From assembly GCF_947172395.1 (NCBI RefSeq), contig NC_069086.1, positions 14,354,501 to 14,418,500 of the forward strand: a DNA stretch of 64,000 nucleotides, written 5' to 3'. Shown one piece after another: positions 43,777 through 54,005 of the stretch; within the stretch, counting starts at the first letter, position 1, and each line of letters begins with the position of its first letter. This DNA is from Bicyclus anynana (lineage: Eukaryota; Arthropoda; Insecta; Lepidoptera; Nymphalidae). The notes beneath the pieces are model-generated. The model saw nothing but the letters and a program-made list of their open reading frames with translations, was not told the DNA's origin and made no database searches. A program made the position numbers and the translations under genes.

Positions 43777-44158
43777 ATGCGGCTGCCGGCTAACCACTCC
43801 GGTTGTTTTGAGAGTTGCGGCCAAATTGTATTCTATGGCTGCGGCCCGACTGAGACCGACGACTCTACACACTACGCGGATAGCGCCAGTTTGTCCGCCA
43901 TTGACGGTGAAGCTGTTTATCGACGCTAGCGCATTAACTATGGATTTCGATACAGAAAAAAATATTTTTCTGATTCTTGTACTTTATGTAACGCGAGTAA
44001 ATATAATAAATAGCTGCTACTTCTTTGACGTCTATCTTGAAAATGAGTCGACCCAACCGCAAACCATGACGGTTTCTAACCGCACTTTCCGGTTAGGGTT
44101 GCAGCTCTCCGTCACCTGGCAACCGCGTCCTGCGGTCAGCCGGCACGACTAGCCGCAT
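43777..44158. mobile_element. Degenerate DNA-transposon-like element with inverted ends
   Basis: ATGCGGCTGCCGGCTAACCA at 43777 matches the reverse complement of 44132-44158 (ATGCGGCT, six extra bases, GCCGGCTGACCGC). The block is far more GC- and CpG-rich than its surroundings. Two overlapping frames (78 and 114 codons) cross it, but no transposase motif is recognisable. It may be a non-autonomous element. Confidence 0.45.
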
Positions 44159-44811
44159 TATGGCTAACCGGATAGTGCGTTGGTACCGAGTTAAATGGGC
44201 ATGTCCCAATTTTTTATAGAGGCTGGGCTTTTATTTCCGAGTGTCAACTAATAATTAATAGAGGCCCATTTTTGGACATGTCCTATATGTATGTATATGT
44301 ATGTAGTGTATGGACACAGAATATATTTAATGGTGTTAAATATTTTCGATGTGTGAGTTTACCTCGTCCCCCTCAAAAGACGACAGACTTTTTTTGGTAA
44401 ATTTGGGTGCAAAACAGTTCCATAGTCTAAAATTTTAAGTAGTCAAAGGTATAAAATTTAAACCAAACAAAATATACTCCAAGAAGGTAGAGATTGTTGA
44501 ATATCTGTAGATTATATTCTTTTCTCTTTCTTTGTTGGTTTATTTTTTCTAATGATCTGTAGTGCAAAATATACAATGTACTTTAATCTATGGTGAAAAC
44601 CTCAAAGAGTATAATAAGTATATGGGAAAAGAGAGCCCTCTTGAAGATTTTCTGTGGCTTAAATTGAAGCGCCAACTGCGGTTTGGAGTAAACTTTTAGG
44701 TACTACTAAAACAGCGGCAATTTTATTTAAATGGAGATTTTTAATCGAGGTTTAATAAAACTCAAAAAATATTTAAAAAAAACGAATTGAGAAAAACAAA
44801 AAAAAAATATA

Positions 44812-44935
44812 TTGTGATGTAATCCATTCCCCACCCGGGCTCGAACCCATGACTATTCCTAATCCTAATCCTAATCATATGTAAATTTGTTAGAATCCGT
44901 TCGACCATGTTCACCACTGGACCAAATGACAGTTC
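44812..44935 (-). mobile_element. tRNA-like / SINE-like sequence with a TTAGGA run
   Basis: On the minus strand an A box TGGTCCAGTGG (44914-44924) and a B box GGTTCGAGCCC (44837-44847) are both well formed, but they are about 66 bases apart. The space contains three ATTAGG-type repeats (44857-44875). It does not fold as a normal tRNA around these boxes, so it is more likely a tRNA-derived SINE head than a functional tRNA. Confidence 0.5.
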
Positions 44936-45670
44936 TTGGCAATGTTGAAATTAATATACGCTTACTTTGTTTTACCCAATAACTTACAATCGCAAGCAAC
45001 ACAATTTAATTCATGATCATACTGTAAAAACTGTTTAAGTAATATTCACGGGCAATCGGACAAAACTGAGGAGTCAAAATATTTTTATTTAAAAAAATAA
45101 TTGCAGAATAAATATAGAAAAGTATATGAAGTCGTAACTATTTTGCAGACATTATTTGCTATCAAACGCATTAAGGACTGGAAAATGGCTTGGAAGAAAA
45201 ACGCCACTGCTCTATGTTTTGCCTCCCCATGAATATCACATACTATAAATATTTTGTTCCCGGATTTAATATAAAGATTATTATATCATCTTAGCCAAAC
45301 ACTCTATGTTAACTTATGCGTCTCATATTTTATTAAATGAAGAAGTTTGATTTGCAAAACGATTTAAATATATATTTCATGTAGTGGTCTATGAGATTAT
45401 TACAAAGTTACTATTTTTTTCATTATCGTTAAAATTATTAAATATTACGAAATGGGCACACTAAGATTAGCGATGGAATTACTGCCATCTGTTGAGATAT
45501 TTTTACCAACTTAGTCGAAAAGTTGTTTCACTACTAGATCTAGATGGCCTGTAAGTCAACAAATTGCTCAGAATGTATGGAACTGTCCCCCCCCTGGAAA
45601 ACCTTCATTTGTGGTCTGTGGTGAAAACTGCAAATGTTTTTGTTTCGCCGTTTGTGTAAAATTAAATAAA

Positions 45671-47635
45671 ATGGTGAAACCCAAAAGAATAAAATCTTCG
45701 AAAAAAAAAAGAAATCACGCTTCGCATAATGAAAAGCCCGCCAGTTCAATTCAAAAATCGCAGCGATTATTGCTTACTCCATCAAAACCTCGTCGCAAAA
45801 CGAGCCGGCCTTTGCCCAAAAGCAAAGCCCTGGAATCTTTATCTGGAAAAAAACCCATGCCGTCCTTATCGGAATTGGAAAAAATGTACGAAGAAACAGA
45901 TAGTGAAGAAGAGGAGGCGAAAGGTGATAATACAGGTAATGCAGCCGCAGACCAACACAATTCTTCTAGTTTTGTAGTGCCTTTATCACCAACAACTGCT
46001 AAGAAATATGCTGATGAAGTACTGAAAATTCTAGATGGTAATGAAGAACCGCCCCCCATTATACCAATGAAAAAATACAAGAAATCTGGTGTACCTTATA
46101 TAGTTAACTGTACAGCGCGCCCTAGGATACCTGAAAATAAAAATATATGCAATTTATTTAAAGGTGATGATTATGGCATTACTAGCAAAACTAATGATTT
46201 CAGCATTGACAGTACTTCCATTGACAGCTCAGGATTCAGTTATAATTGCAATGGACCTCAATTCTCAAAGTCGATTTTCAATGCTCAAGCAAATGAAATT
46301 GCATCGAGACTCCTATCTCCAAGCAACAATCCAATTAATGGCTCTGACAGTGATAATACAGAAGGTTATGAAATGAATACTGCTGATGGATTGGATGGAT
46401 TTTCACCTCAGCCAAGCACTTCTAACGATAGTGAAATTATTCAAAGCAATGATCAAAAATTTAATGAATGCTTTAATCAGAGAAATAAAATCAAAGAAAC
46501 TGTTGTTTTAAAAGAGCATAGCTTATTTGTTTTAGATGTAGAAAACAATACTGCTGAGCTGCAAGTTATATCAAAGCCTCAATGTAATATACAGACACAT
46601 GGCATAGTAGATAAATTACTGCAGACAAACAATGACACATCATGTGACTTTCATGATATAGAAATTGTTGAACAACCTTGTGAAACTATAGTTATCGATG
46701 ATGATGATGATAGCATTCATGCAAATACTAGACTTCAGACTATCTCAATAGATGATGATTGTGAAATAATTGGTGTAAATAAAATAAATGAAAAAAAACA
46801 TGCTAAATTAACAAAGAACACAAATAATATACCAAAGATGGTTGAAGATTATCATAACCCTTTTGATCCACATGTAATTGATGCAATAGATTTAACCAGT
46901 GTCAATTACGAAGATATGCTTTCTGAAAATCTGTCTTTAATCAATAAATATAGTAAGCTTAATACATTAAATACTGTCAATTTAGTAAAGGCTGATGTAA
47001 TAGCTACTTGTTCTAAGGCTAATACAAACACATATGAAAATGTGAATACTATTGAAAGTCAAGTTAACCAAAATAATGCACATCAAAGTACAAATCTATC
47101 TACCACAAATACTGTAAAGGCTAATGTAGTAGCTACATGTTCTAAGAAAAATAAAAACACAAATAAAAATGTGAATACCATTCAATGTCAAGTTAACCTA
47201 AATAATGCACCTCAAACTACAAATCAATCTATAGAACTACAAAACTATGTACAAACCTATCTAGATTATCCTGATCACCTAGATAATATTCTCACAGATT
47301 TTTTTAGCCATTTAAAGGAGAGTAATAATTCATTCTCAACTCAAAAAACTAATTTGTCTAGCCATGAAAAGATTATGCCTAACATTTCTCTAAATAATGA
47401 TTTAAATAGTCCTCAAAGTAAAAATAGTTTATCTGAAAATTTAATCTCTCAACATGCACTAGGCACCTGCCCAATTTGTTTGGATGACTTGTCTAGGGAC
47501 ACTGTGGGATCAACCAATTGTGGCCATCTATTCTGCTTGCCCTGTATAACTGCAGCATTGAAAACTAAACCTAAACGGTGTCCTTCATGTAGAAAGAAAT
47601 TGACTGGTAAAGGATATCATCAGATTTTCTTGTAG
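45671..47635 (+). CDS. RNF4-like SUMO-targeted RING E3 ubiquitin ligase
   Basis: 654-aa intronless protein; STUbLs bind poly-SUMO chains through SIMs and ubiquitinate the modified protein in the nucleus (RNF4 in vertebrates, Degringolade in Drosophila). The C-terminal C3HC4 RING has C600, C603, C617, H619, C622, C625, C637, C640: TCPICLDDLSRDTVG, NCGHLFCLPCI, KRCPSCRKKL. It ends GYHQIFL, like the aromatic/hydrophobic end of RNF4. Three SIM-like cores precede acidic runs: IVIDDDDD (340-347), ISIDDDCEIIGV (358-369), VIDAIDLT (402-409). The N-terminus is basic (KPKRIKSSKKKRN), a likely NLS. Residues about 434-520 contain two related 42-44-residue repeats. The ATG at 45671 (A at -3, G at +4) is preferred over the GTG-led frame from 45611. 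It is much longer than RNF4 (190 aa). Orthology is inference; RING plus SIMs is direct. Confidence 0.88.
   Translation: MVKPKRIKSSKKKRNHASHNEKPASSIQKSQRLLLTPSKPRRKTSRPLPKSKALESLSGKKPMPSLSELEKMYEETDSEEEEAKGDNTGNAAADQHNSSSFVVPLSPTTAKKYADEVLKILDGNEEPPPIIPMKKYKKSGVPYIVNCTARPRIPENKNICNLFKGDDYGITSKTNDFSIDSTSIDSSGFSYNCNGPQFSKSIFNAQANEIASRLLSPSNNPINGSDSDNTEGYEMNTADGLDGFSPQPSTSNDSEIIQSNDQKFNECFNQRNKIKETVVLKEHSLFVLDVENNTAELQVISKPQCNIQTHGIVDKLLQTNNDTSCDFHDIEIVEQPCETIVIDDDDDSIHANTRLQTISIDDDCEIIGVNKINEKKHAKLTKNTNNIPKMVEDYHNPFDPHVIDAIDLTSVNYEDMLSENLSLINKYSKLNTLNTVNLVKADVIATCSKANTNTYENVNTIESQVNQNNAHQSTNLSTTNTVKANVVATCSKKNKNTNKNVNTIQCQVNLNNAPQTTNQSIELQNYVQTYLDYPDHLDNILTDFFSHLKESNNSFSTQKTNLSSHEKIMPNISLNNDLNSPQSKNSLSENLISQHALGTCPICLDDLSRDTVGSTNCGHLFCLPCITAALKTKPKRCPSCRKKLTGKGYHQIFL
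46965..47231 (+). repeat. Internal tandem duplication within the STUbL coding sequence
   Basis: Two in-frame copies: the first has NTVNLVKADVIATCSK, ENVNTIESQVNQNNA; the second has NTVKANVVATCSK, KNVNTIQCQVNLNNA. The DNA copies are about 130 bp each and clearly homologous, with the second lacking three codons. It lies in the disordered Asn/Thr-rich linker between the SIMs and the RING. Confidence 0.85.
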
Positions 47636-47689
47636 ATTGTCTTAATGAACATGTATTAGTTCCTAATATTAAAAGTATCAACAGCATTA

Positions 47690-47800
47690 TAAACTAATGG
47701 ATGTCCACTGCTGGAAAAAGGCACCTTGCAAGGACTTCCAAATGCAAAAATCTTTGCCATATGTATTCAACAGCTGCCTGTTAGTTGCTTGGTATCATTG
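47690..47800 (-). mobile_element. LINE 3'-end scrap downstream of the STUbL gene
   Basis: ACTAATGGATGTCCACTGCT, GAAAAAGGCACCTTGCAAGG and ACTTCCAAATGCAAAAATCT parallel the GATGGACGTCCACTGCTAAT and CTTGCATGGACTTCTAAACA segment at 9448-9497, the terminal part of the dead LINE family. Probably transcribed in the gene's 3' UTR. Confidence 0.5.
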
Positions 47801-48411
47801 GTTCATAGTGGGTGGTTAGCTTATTGTTACTTGATCTTTGTGACTATTTGAGCGACTTGTATGACTTTTTGTCCTGCAAATCTTTTAATTTCTAATCAGC
47901 ATAAAGCGTTAATCATCAATTATGAGCCTCAAATGCTTGTTAGATTTGGAGCTGGACTCAAATCTGTGAGGTTCTACTACTTTTATTGAAGAGCCACTTT
48001 CTTTAAAGGTAATTAATTGAGTCATATTTCATTCTGTATAAAATACTTGTAAGTTGCATTTTGCAAGACTTATAATTTGCAGTTTCTAAATATTCTTAAA
48101 AAAAATTAATAATAATATTATTTTAGTGTTTTGTGTAAAGTGTACTGTGTAGTATTTATTGTATATTAAAAGAAATCCTGTAATATAACAAATGTAACTT
48201 TTCATAAAGAAATAATTATTATTCTTTTTATTTTAAATATGTAGGTAATTTAACAAAGCCATAGTATTCTGTATTAATATAATTAAAGAGTTAACGTTTG
48301 TGAGATTGTAGGCATAGATGTAAATATGTGTAGGGGATAATCTCTCTACTGACCTCTCTCTCTATTCTTAAACCAAGAAAAAGTTATTATTACACATAGT
48401 CATAGCTAAGT

Positions 48412-48485
48412 CATAAATTTTATCCCTGTATTCCTACGGGAATAGGTGCATACTACCACCTACCAGCATATTGGTGAAACCACAG
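48412..48485 (+). repeat. GCGGGTGAAA-family fragment
   Basis: TTTTATCCCTGTATTCCTAC and GGGAATAGGTGC, then GGTGAAACCACAGG, correspond to the end of the 915-1112 repeat. Confidence 0.5.
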
Positions 48486-48769
48486 GGAATATTGATGAAA
48501 CTGCTAGTAGCTAACAATAATTTAATTAATACAATAAAATGTTATGGTATTAGATTAGGGTTCACATTAATCCATCAAATTGTACATTACCAACTGAAAT
48601 GTAAATTAAGGCATTGTTCAAGCATTTCAAATTTAATTTTGAAATTCAATGTTATGGTTGAACATTGAGATTGGATCTTCTGTGACTATATTTTTTGTTT
48701 TTGTCTATGTGGGTGGCTCTTCTATAAGTTTTTGTTAGTGTTGGTCAAAAAGTGAAAGTTTGTTGGGTT

Positions 48770-48955
48770 ATTGGCCTTGGGAGATCGCAGATAACAAAAG
48801 TCCAGATCTGTTCTCGATGTTGGATCAATTGCTTTGAGAGTTGGCACTTAACAAAAATTCAAGGCCCTCAGTTTGTTCTCAATATTGGATTATTGGCTTT
48901 GGGAGATTGCAGGTTATAAAAGTCCAGACCCTCAATCTGTTTTTGATGTCTGGCA
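48770..48955. repeat. Three-copy imperfect tandem repeat, about 62-bp unit
   Basis: Units share TTATTGGCCTTGGGAGATCG, a CAAAAGTCCAGA segment, a CTGTTCTCGATGTTGGAT segment, and diverged equivalents in copies two (CAATTGCTTTGAGAGTTGGC) and three (TTATTGGCTTTGGGAGATTG). No coding sense across the copies. Confidence 0.65.
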
Positions 48956-50156
48956 ACGGTGGCCATGGCATTTCAAACCTTCCAAAGCCGCCATGATCTA
49001 AACTCTCATCTTTAGCATAAGTTGATTAACTAAGTTTTTATAAAATTACGAAAGTATGGCCTTCAAAAGCTCTTTTTCTATAATGAATCCAAGTCCCATT
49101 GATTTATGTTTTTTTTTTGTTTAGCTTTGATTTTTATTATTTTGTCTAAGATTGCTGCATAAAATTTATTGTAGGTATATTTAAAGTGTAAGTTAGCATA
49201 AGAAAAGTAACCAAAATGTAACTAAGTAGACTCTAGCCATTGACCTCTTATAATATAAGGACGCACAATCATGTAGAAAATTGCACTTAAAAACTGGCCA
49301 ATTTTGCTTTGACAGTTTTAGAATTATTGGTAAAGAAAATTATACCTAAAGGCCTTTAATATAGTCCAATATTCAATAAAGTCCTAAATTAAGAACAAAT
49401 TCAACCTTAACGATTGAGTTTAAGGTTGAATTTGCAAATGCGACTACTTGAATTGAGTACTAAGAAGTTGTGTTTGGCACTCATTGAGTGGGGACATTTT
49501 TTGGTCGCTGATGGTGCATCCACTTTTTAGTAGGAGATTGATGGCTCTTACTTTAGATATTAAACTTGGAAACTGTAGAACAACCCTTGTCATGTCATGC
49601 TACATTATTGTTAAAGTTCTTGATTTTATTTATCCATGTACAACATACTCCAAAAAATACCTAAAGGTATTGAACTATCAACTAAGTATAGTTTATTATA
49701 AACGTTAAACTAGTTACCATTTCCTTTTTTTCTCTTTCTGTATAAGTATATCATATTTATAATAAATTGTGATTGTGATGATCGACAGTGGCGTGCATTT
49801 TATCCAAAGCAGGATCTTCGTATTTTTGGTCAGGTTATAGACCCAAAAATACACTTTCTACCCTGATTACATATTGAAGAAGCATTATTCCATTTAGTAT
49901 AACTTCAAGATGTTGACAAGTCCACTTATAGGAGCCAAACTTTATTTTTTTTTATAAGTGAGTCTGTCGATATTGCAATTGGCATACAGCATTTCACTTC
50001 ATGATACTTATCGATGAAGTCAGCTACTTCATGATTCTATTTTTATCACTGAATAAGTTTGGCTAGGTTATAGTATAATCTACGAATGTGATAAAAGAGA
50101 CATGATTTATGATCTATTTACAAAAGAAATAATTTTTACTCAGAAAATATTCATTT

Positions 50157-50205
50157 TTAACCGACTTCCAAAAAGGAGGAGGTTCTACGTTCGGCTGTAT
50201 GTATG

Positions 50206-50237
<32 letters not shown>

Positions 50238-50400
50238 ATGTCCAGCGATAATTCCGTCAATTATGGACCGATTTTAAAAATTCTTTTTTTGTTTTGTAGG
50301 GTTTACTTCCAGGGTGGTCCCATTTTTTTCATGTCAGGATCTGATGATGGCATCCTGGAGAAATTGAGGGGAACTTTCGAAAGTTGTAGAGACGGCTAGT
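50157..50400 (+). mobile_element. Non-autonomous element head of the ACCGACTTCC family
   Basis: Starts TTAACCGACTTCCAAAAAGG, AGGAGGTTCTACGTTCGGCT, followed by a T-run of about 27, then TATGTATGTCCAGCGATAAT, GGTTTACTTCCAGGGTGGTC and ATGATGGCATCCTGGAGAAA. It leads directly into the 130-bp minisatellite, suggesting one composite element. Confidence 0.65.
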
Positions 50401-50449
50401 ACGTTTGTTAGTGTTTCCATAAGGTATTTTAAAGCACTACAACTTTATG

Positions 50450-51235
50450 AAGGTTTGGAGTTGGTCTGATGATGGAGCCGAAACATAGACGATGGAACTC
50501 ATCAAGGATTTACAGCAGTCACCTTTTGTTTGGGCTTGATTAATTTGTATTGATGAGTACTTTCCACCTATATAGGTTGTGACTGTATTAAGGGTCTGGT
50601 GATGAAGACGAGGGACAGTGAAGAGAACTCCTCGACGGTTCACAGTAGCTACCTTGTGTTTGGACTTGATAAATTTGTATTGATGAGAACTTACCACCTA
50701 GATGGATTGTGACTGTATTAAGGGTCTGATGATGAAGACGAGGGACAGTGAAGAGAACTCCTCGACGGTTCACAGTAGCTACCTTGTGTTTGGACTTGAT
50801 AAATTTGTATTGATGAGAACTTTCCACCTAGAAGGATTGTGACTGTATTAAGGGTCTGGTGATGAAGACGAGGGACAGTGAAGAGAACTCCTCGACGGTT
50901 CACAGTAGCTACCTTGTGTTTGGACTTGATAAATTTGTATTAATGAGAACTTTCCACCTAGATGGATTGTGACTGTATTAAGGGTCTGATGATGAAGACG
51001 AGGGACAGTGAAGAGAACTCCTCGACGGTTCGCAGTAGCTACCTTGTGTTTGGACTTGATCAATTTGTATTGATGAGAACTTTCCACCTAGATGGATTGC
51101 GAATGTATTAAGGGTCTGGTGATGAAGACGAAGCACAGTGAAGAGAACTCCTCGACGGCTCACAGTAGCTACCTTGTGTTTGGACTTGATAATTTTGTAT
51201 TGATAAGAACTTTTCACTTAGATAGTTTGTGACTG
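50450..51235. repeat. 130-bp minisatellite, six copies
   Basis: Units are 130 bp with blocks GGGTCTGGTGATGAAGACGA, GAGAACTCCTCGACGGTTCA, CAGTAGCTACCTTGTGTTTG, TTTGTATTGATGAGAACTTT and GGATTGTGACTGTATTAAGG. The middle four copies are almost identical; the first and last are more diverged, the usual pattern of unequal exchange. Reverse-strand ORFs of 61-86 codons spaced exactly 130 bp apart are artefacts of this repeat (130 is not a multiple of 3). Confidence 0.95.
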
Positions 51236-51276
51236 TACAGACGCAGAGGGTATGCTAACACTAAAAATAAAAAAAT

Positions 51277-51601
51277 AAAAATTTTAATAAAAAAAATTCA
51301 ACCGACTTCCAACTCAAAAAATAACTTTAACTAAAAAGCAAAAAATAACATCCTACCTATGTGCTACCTTCTGATCAGTTTGAAGGCGGTGCCAAGCCAG
51401 TGTCGTGTTTTAATTAAAGCTGTTTCTGGAATAACCACAGAAATTTTGTAGTTTAAACGTATTTAATTAAAACATCACTGGCTTGGCACCGCCTTCAAAC
51501 TGATCAGAAGGTAGCACATAGGTAGGATGTTATTTTTTGCTTTTTAGTTAAAGTTATTTTTTGAGTTGGAAGTCGGTTGAATTTTTTTTATTAAAATTTT
51601 T
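51277..51601. mobile_element. Large perfect foldback: 126-bp inverted arms
   Basis: Left arm 51277-51402 and right arm 51476-51601 are exact reverse complements over 126 bp by direct reading (for example CACTGGCTTGGCACCGCCTT and GGAAGTCGGTTGAATTTTTT on the right arm). With a 2-base slip, pairing extends further through TGTTTTAATTAAA, leaving a small loop near 51420-51455. The arms include ACCGACTTCC-like ends. A diverged single arm is at 55048-55165. The perfect identity implies recent insertion or ongoing gene conversion. Confidence 0.95.
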
Positions 51602-51959
51602 TAGAACACATGTTCCTTAGACATATTTAATTAATTTTTCTTAAAAAATATAACCCTAGTTATGGGAAAAACTCCCGAACACCCTGTATACCTTGGTTTA
51701 AAACCTTGTGCATGACACTGATGATCAATCCAAATCCTTTGATTTGAAAGAGTAGGTACCTACTCAAATGTGCTCTTTTACAATGAAAAATAAATCAGAT
51801 TGTTGAAATTACATTGATTTATACTACTTAATAAATAAGATAATTTTTATATAGACTAGATATAGATGTGTGTGAATTAATAAATAACCTTTTAGTCTGA
51901 ATTAGCAATCTATATTTAAGCGATGTAGAAACATAAATATATTAATATAATGTCTTGCT

Positions 51960-52480
51960 GTTCAGTGTGGATAATATAGGCCTCCTCCAATCAGCAAGTC
52001 CCACAGTTAGGCGGAAGTCATCTTTCCTTTTTGTTAGATATACTCATTGTCTCCTCCCATCTCTTCTTATTTTAACAATTAATTTCATTTCATCTCTTAG
52101 GTACCACAGCATTACCAGCTAATTCAGTTCCTGTGTTGCCGCATAACATAATATTATGACCTGTCCAATACTATTTCAAGTAGTCAGTTTGTTTATGTAA
52201 TATGTATACTTTGGGTTTGTTCAATAAGTCGGTTGAGTTGATTCTGTAAATTAGTTTTATTCCCAACTGTCCTGACACTTAGCTGGTTTTTCTGTGGTTC
52301 TGTGTAAGTGTCCAACCAAGTCTTGTTTTTGTATAATATGATATAGGGGAGGACAGACCTAATGTAGATTCTTCCATCCAATGTTCGTATGTAAATCTTT
52401 GCTTTTCATTATTTCTTAAATTGACCAGTGTTTTCTCCACCCACTAGCAATCCTATTGTTCATACTCAAACTTATTTATA
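51960..52480 (-). mobile_element. Possible decayed LINE remnant
   Basis: Minus-strand frame 52193-52381 reads MDGRIYIRSVLPYIILYKNK, VGNKTNLQNQLNRL; this vaguely parallels the LPSLTYACQTW..NKTNLTDAL stretch of the LINE at 16364-17035. GGCCTCCTCCAATCAGC at 51979 is also typical of LINE 3' ends. Very decayed; tentative. Confidence 0.35.
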
Positions 52481-52610
52481 TCCAGTACCTGTATTACTTA
52501 ATTAGGTAGTATACCTTATAATAAATGTAGAAGTATTTCTATGCAAGATTTATTAATTAAAATAACAATAATTGATGATTATTTTTATTATTAAAGAAAG
52601 TTATAAAAAA

Positions 52611-53207
52611 TTATTCTTTATTATTGCTTGAACTAGGTACACCATCTGATTGCAGGAGTTCTATTGATGCAGACAACTGTTCTAAGCTTTGTACCAGCTG
52701 AGCCATTTTATCTTTAGATGCTGAATTTTCGAAACTATCTTCAGTGGGCTTTTCTGCGTCACCATATAACCTAAAGTGAAGCCTAGCTAGATGTTCTTGC
52801 TGGTCCCTTATGTTTATCATTTGTTCCATGCTACAGCCAGTACCGAAAGCGCTTAATTTCCCAGTATGGAAATCATTGAGCAATTCTAACAAAGCTTTTT
52901 CCATGTGTTTAACATCTGGTGTTTCTTTGGGCATGTGTTTAGTTCTGGTATTGTTGGATCGCATATTGTAGTCTCTATGCAATCGCCTCTCGTTAACATA
53001 CGACACCTTAGCAGAATCGTTGATACTATTATTACCAGTGCTAGTGAATGTGTGGGGGTTTTTAGATGTTAGACTGGCCGCCCCACTTGATATTTTATTG
53101 CTTGTAACTGGTGATGTAGCTGGCTGAGGAACTTTGGACTCTTCTTCTTCGCCTTCATTCTGCATTAGCTGTTGTGTTTCGTTGGCTTCCTCCAAATCCA
53201 AACTCAT
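52611..53207 (-). CDS. CCDC28 family coiled-coil protein (CCDC28A/B homologue)
   Basis: 198-aa intronless protein. The conserved CCDC28 block is residues 97-148: DVKHMEKALLELLNDFHTGK, LSAFGTGCSMEQMINIRDQQ, EHLARLHFRLYG. It is followed by a helical segment 165-188 (DKMAQLVQSLEQLSASIELL). The N-terminal 90 residues are Ser/Thr/Asn-rich and look disordered. In vertebrates CCDC28B modulates TORC2 and ciliary BBS-linked functions and CCDC28A binds arrestin-2; whether insects share this is unknown. Start is the ATG at 53205-53207; the frame extends only three codons upstream to a TTG. A reverse AATAAA at 52584-52589 is 22 nt past the stop, giving a very short 3' UTR. No signal peptide or membrane segment. 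Confidence 0.9.
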   Translation of the reverse strand: MSLDLEEANETQQLMQNEGEEEESKVPQPATSPVTSNKISSGAASLTSKNPHTFTSTGNNSINDSAKVSYVNERRLHRDYNMRSNNTRTKHMPKETPDVKHMEKALLELLNDFHTGKLSAFGTGCSMEQMINIRDQQEHLARLHFRLYGDAEKPTEDSFENSASKDKMAQLVQSLEQLSASIELLQSDGVPSSSNNKE

Positions 53208-53859
53208 GTAGATCAATTATTTATTTTTAATGAATGTAGAACCAAACCTCTGCTAGTTTTGTAAATGTTTGGGAAATAATGTATCTTTAGTAAAACTTCC
53301 TTTAGAAAGATAAACTAATAATTTACAAAAGCTCTCACAAAAACGTAATGTTTATTTTCAATGTTTGTTAAATGTCAGTTCATCAGTTGTCACAAACGTC
53401 AAATGAAGGTGTTTGACCAAAGAATATACACTACTCCGAGGAGTGTTTGACTGTTTTGTCATTTTTTTTATAATGAGCTTTAAGGCTCTGGGTACTAGCC
53501 CTTTTGAGCCTGTTTGTTGGTGTTTTGTCAATGTTTTTTCCACGGATTATACATCAAATGCAATCTTTTGCTAACTTTATTTTTACAAGATCGTGTTTAA
53601 TCTTAGACCAAAAACCTATGGACTTGTCTCGTACCCAAATTCACAAACAAAATGGTTAATGTTCAGTATTTTTAAATGTTAGCTTTCTGTAAGTTTTTGT
53701 GTTCTCCGTTGAAAACAAAAAATACTCGTGAAAGAATTATTTCGATATGTACGTTAATTAATTTCCGATGTATAGAATTTTAGAATGAGCGGTTTTCGAG
53801 ATTTCGTGACAATGACCTTTCGCATTTATATATTTATGAAGACTAGCCGAACGACCGAA

Positions 53860-54005
53860 CATTATTTTCCTCGTTTTGGCCACATTTTTCATCGGTGTTT
53901 TGCTCCTATAGGTCGTAGCGTGATGTTATGTAGCTTATAGCCTTTCTCGATAAACGGGCTTTTCAACACAAAAAGAATTTTTCAATTCTTACCGTTAGTT
54001 CGTCA
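53860..54005 (+). repeat. Diverged GCGGGTGAAA-family fragment
   Basis: ATGTAGCTTATAGCCTTTCT, CGATAAACGGGCTTTTCAAC and AAAAAGAATTTTTCAATTC match the middle of the 17572-17765 copy in the same orientation. Confidence 0.5.

Noticed and set aside
45611..45670. N-terminal extension of the STUbL (MVCGENCKCF...)
   Set aside because: Would need a GTG start; the ATG at 45671 has a good context and is followed by a basic NLS-like stretch.
50437..51217. Series of 61-86 codon minus-strand ORFs with near-identical products
   Set aside because: Produced by the 130-bp minisatellite; the frame cannot continue between units and there is no start context or family match.
50450..51235. Regular spaced repeats considered as a CRISPR array
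   Set aside because: Whole 130-bp units repeat without unique spacers, in a eukaryotic genome.
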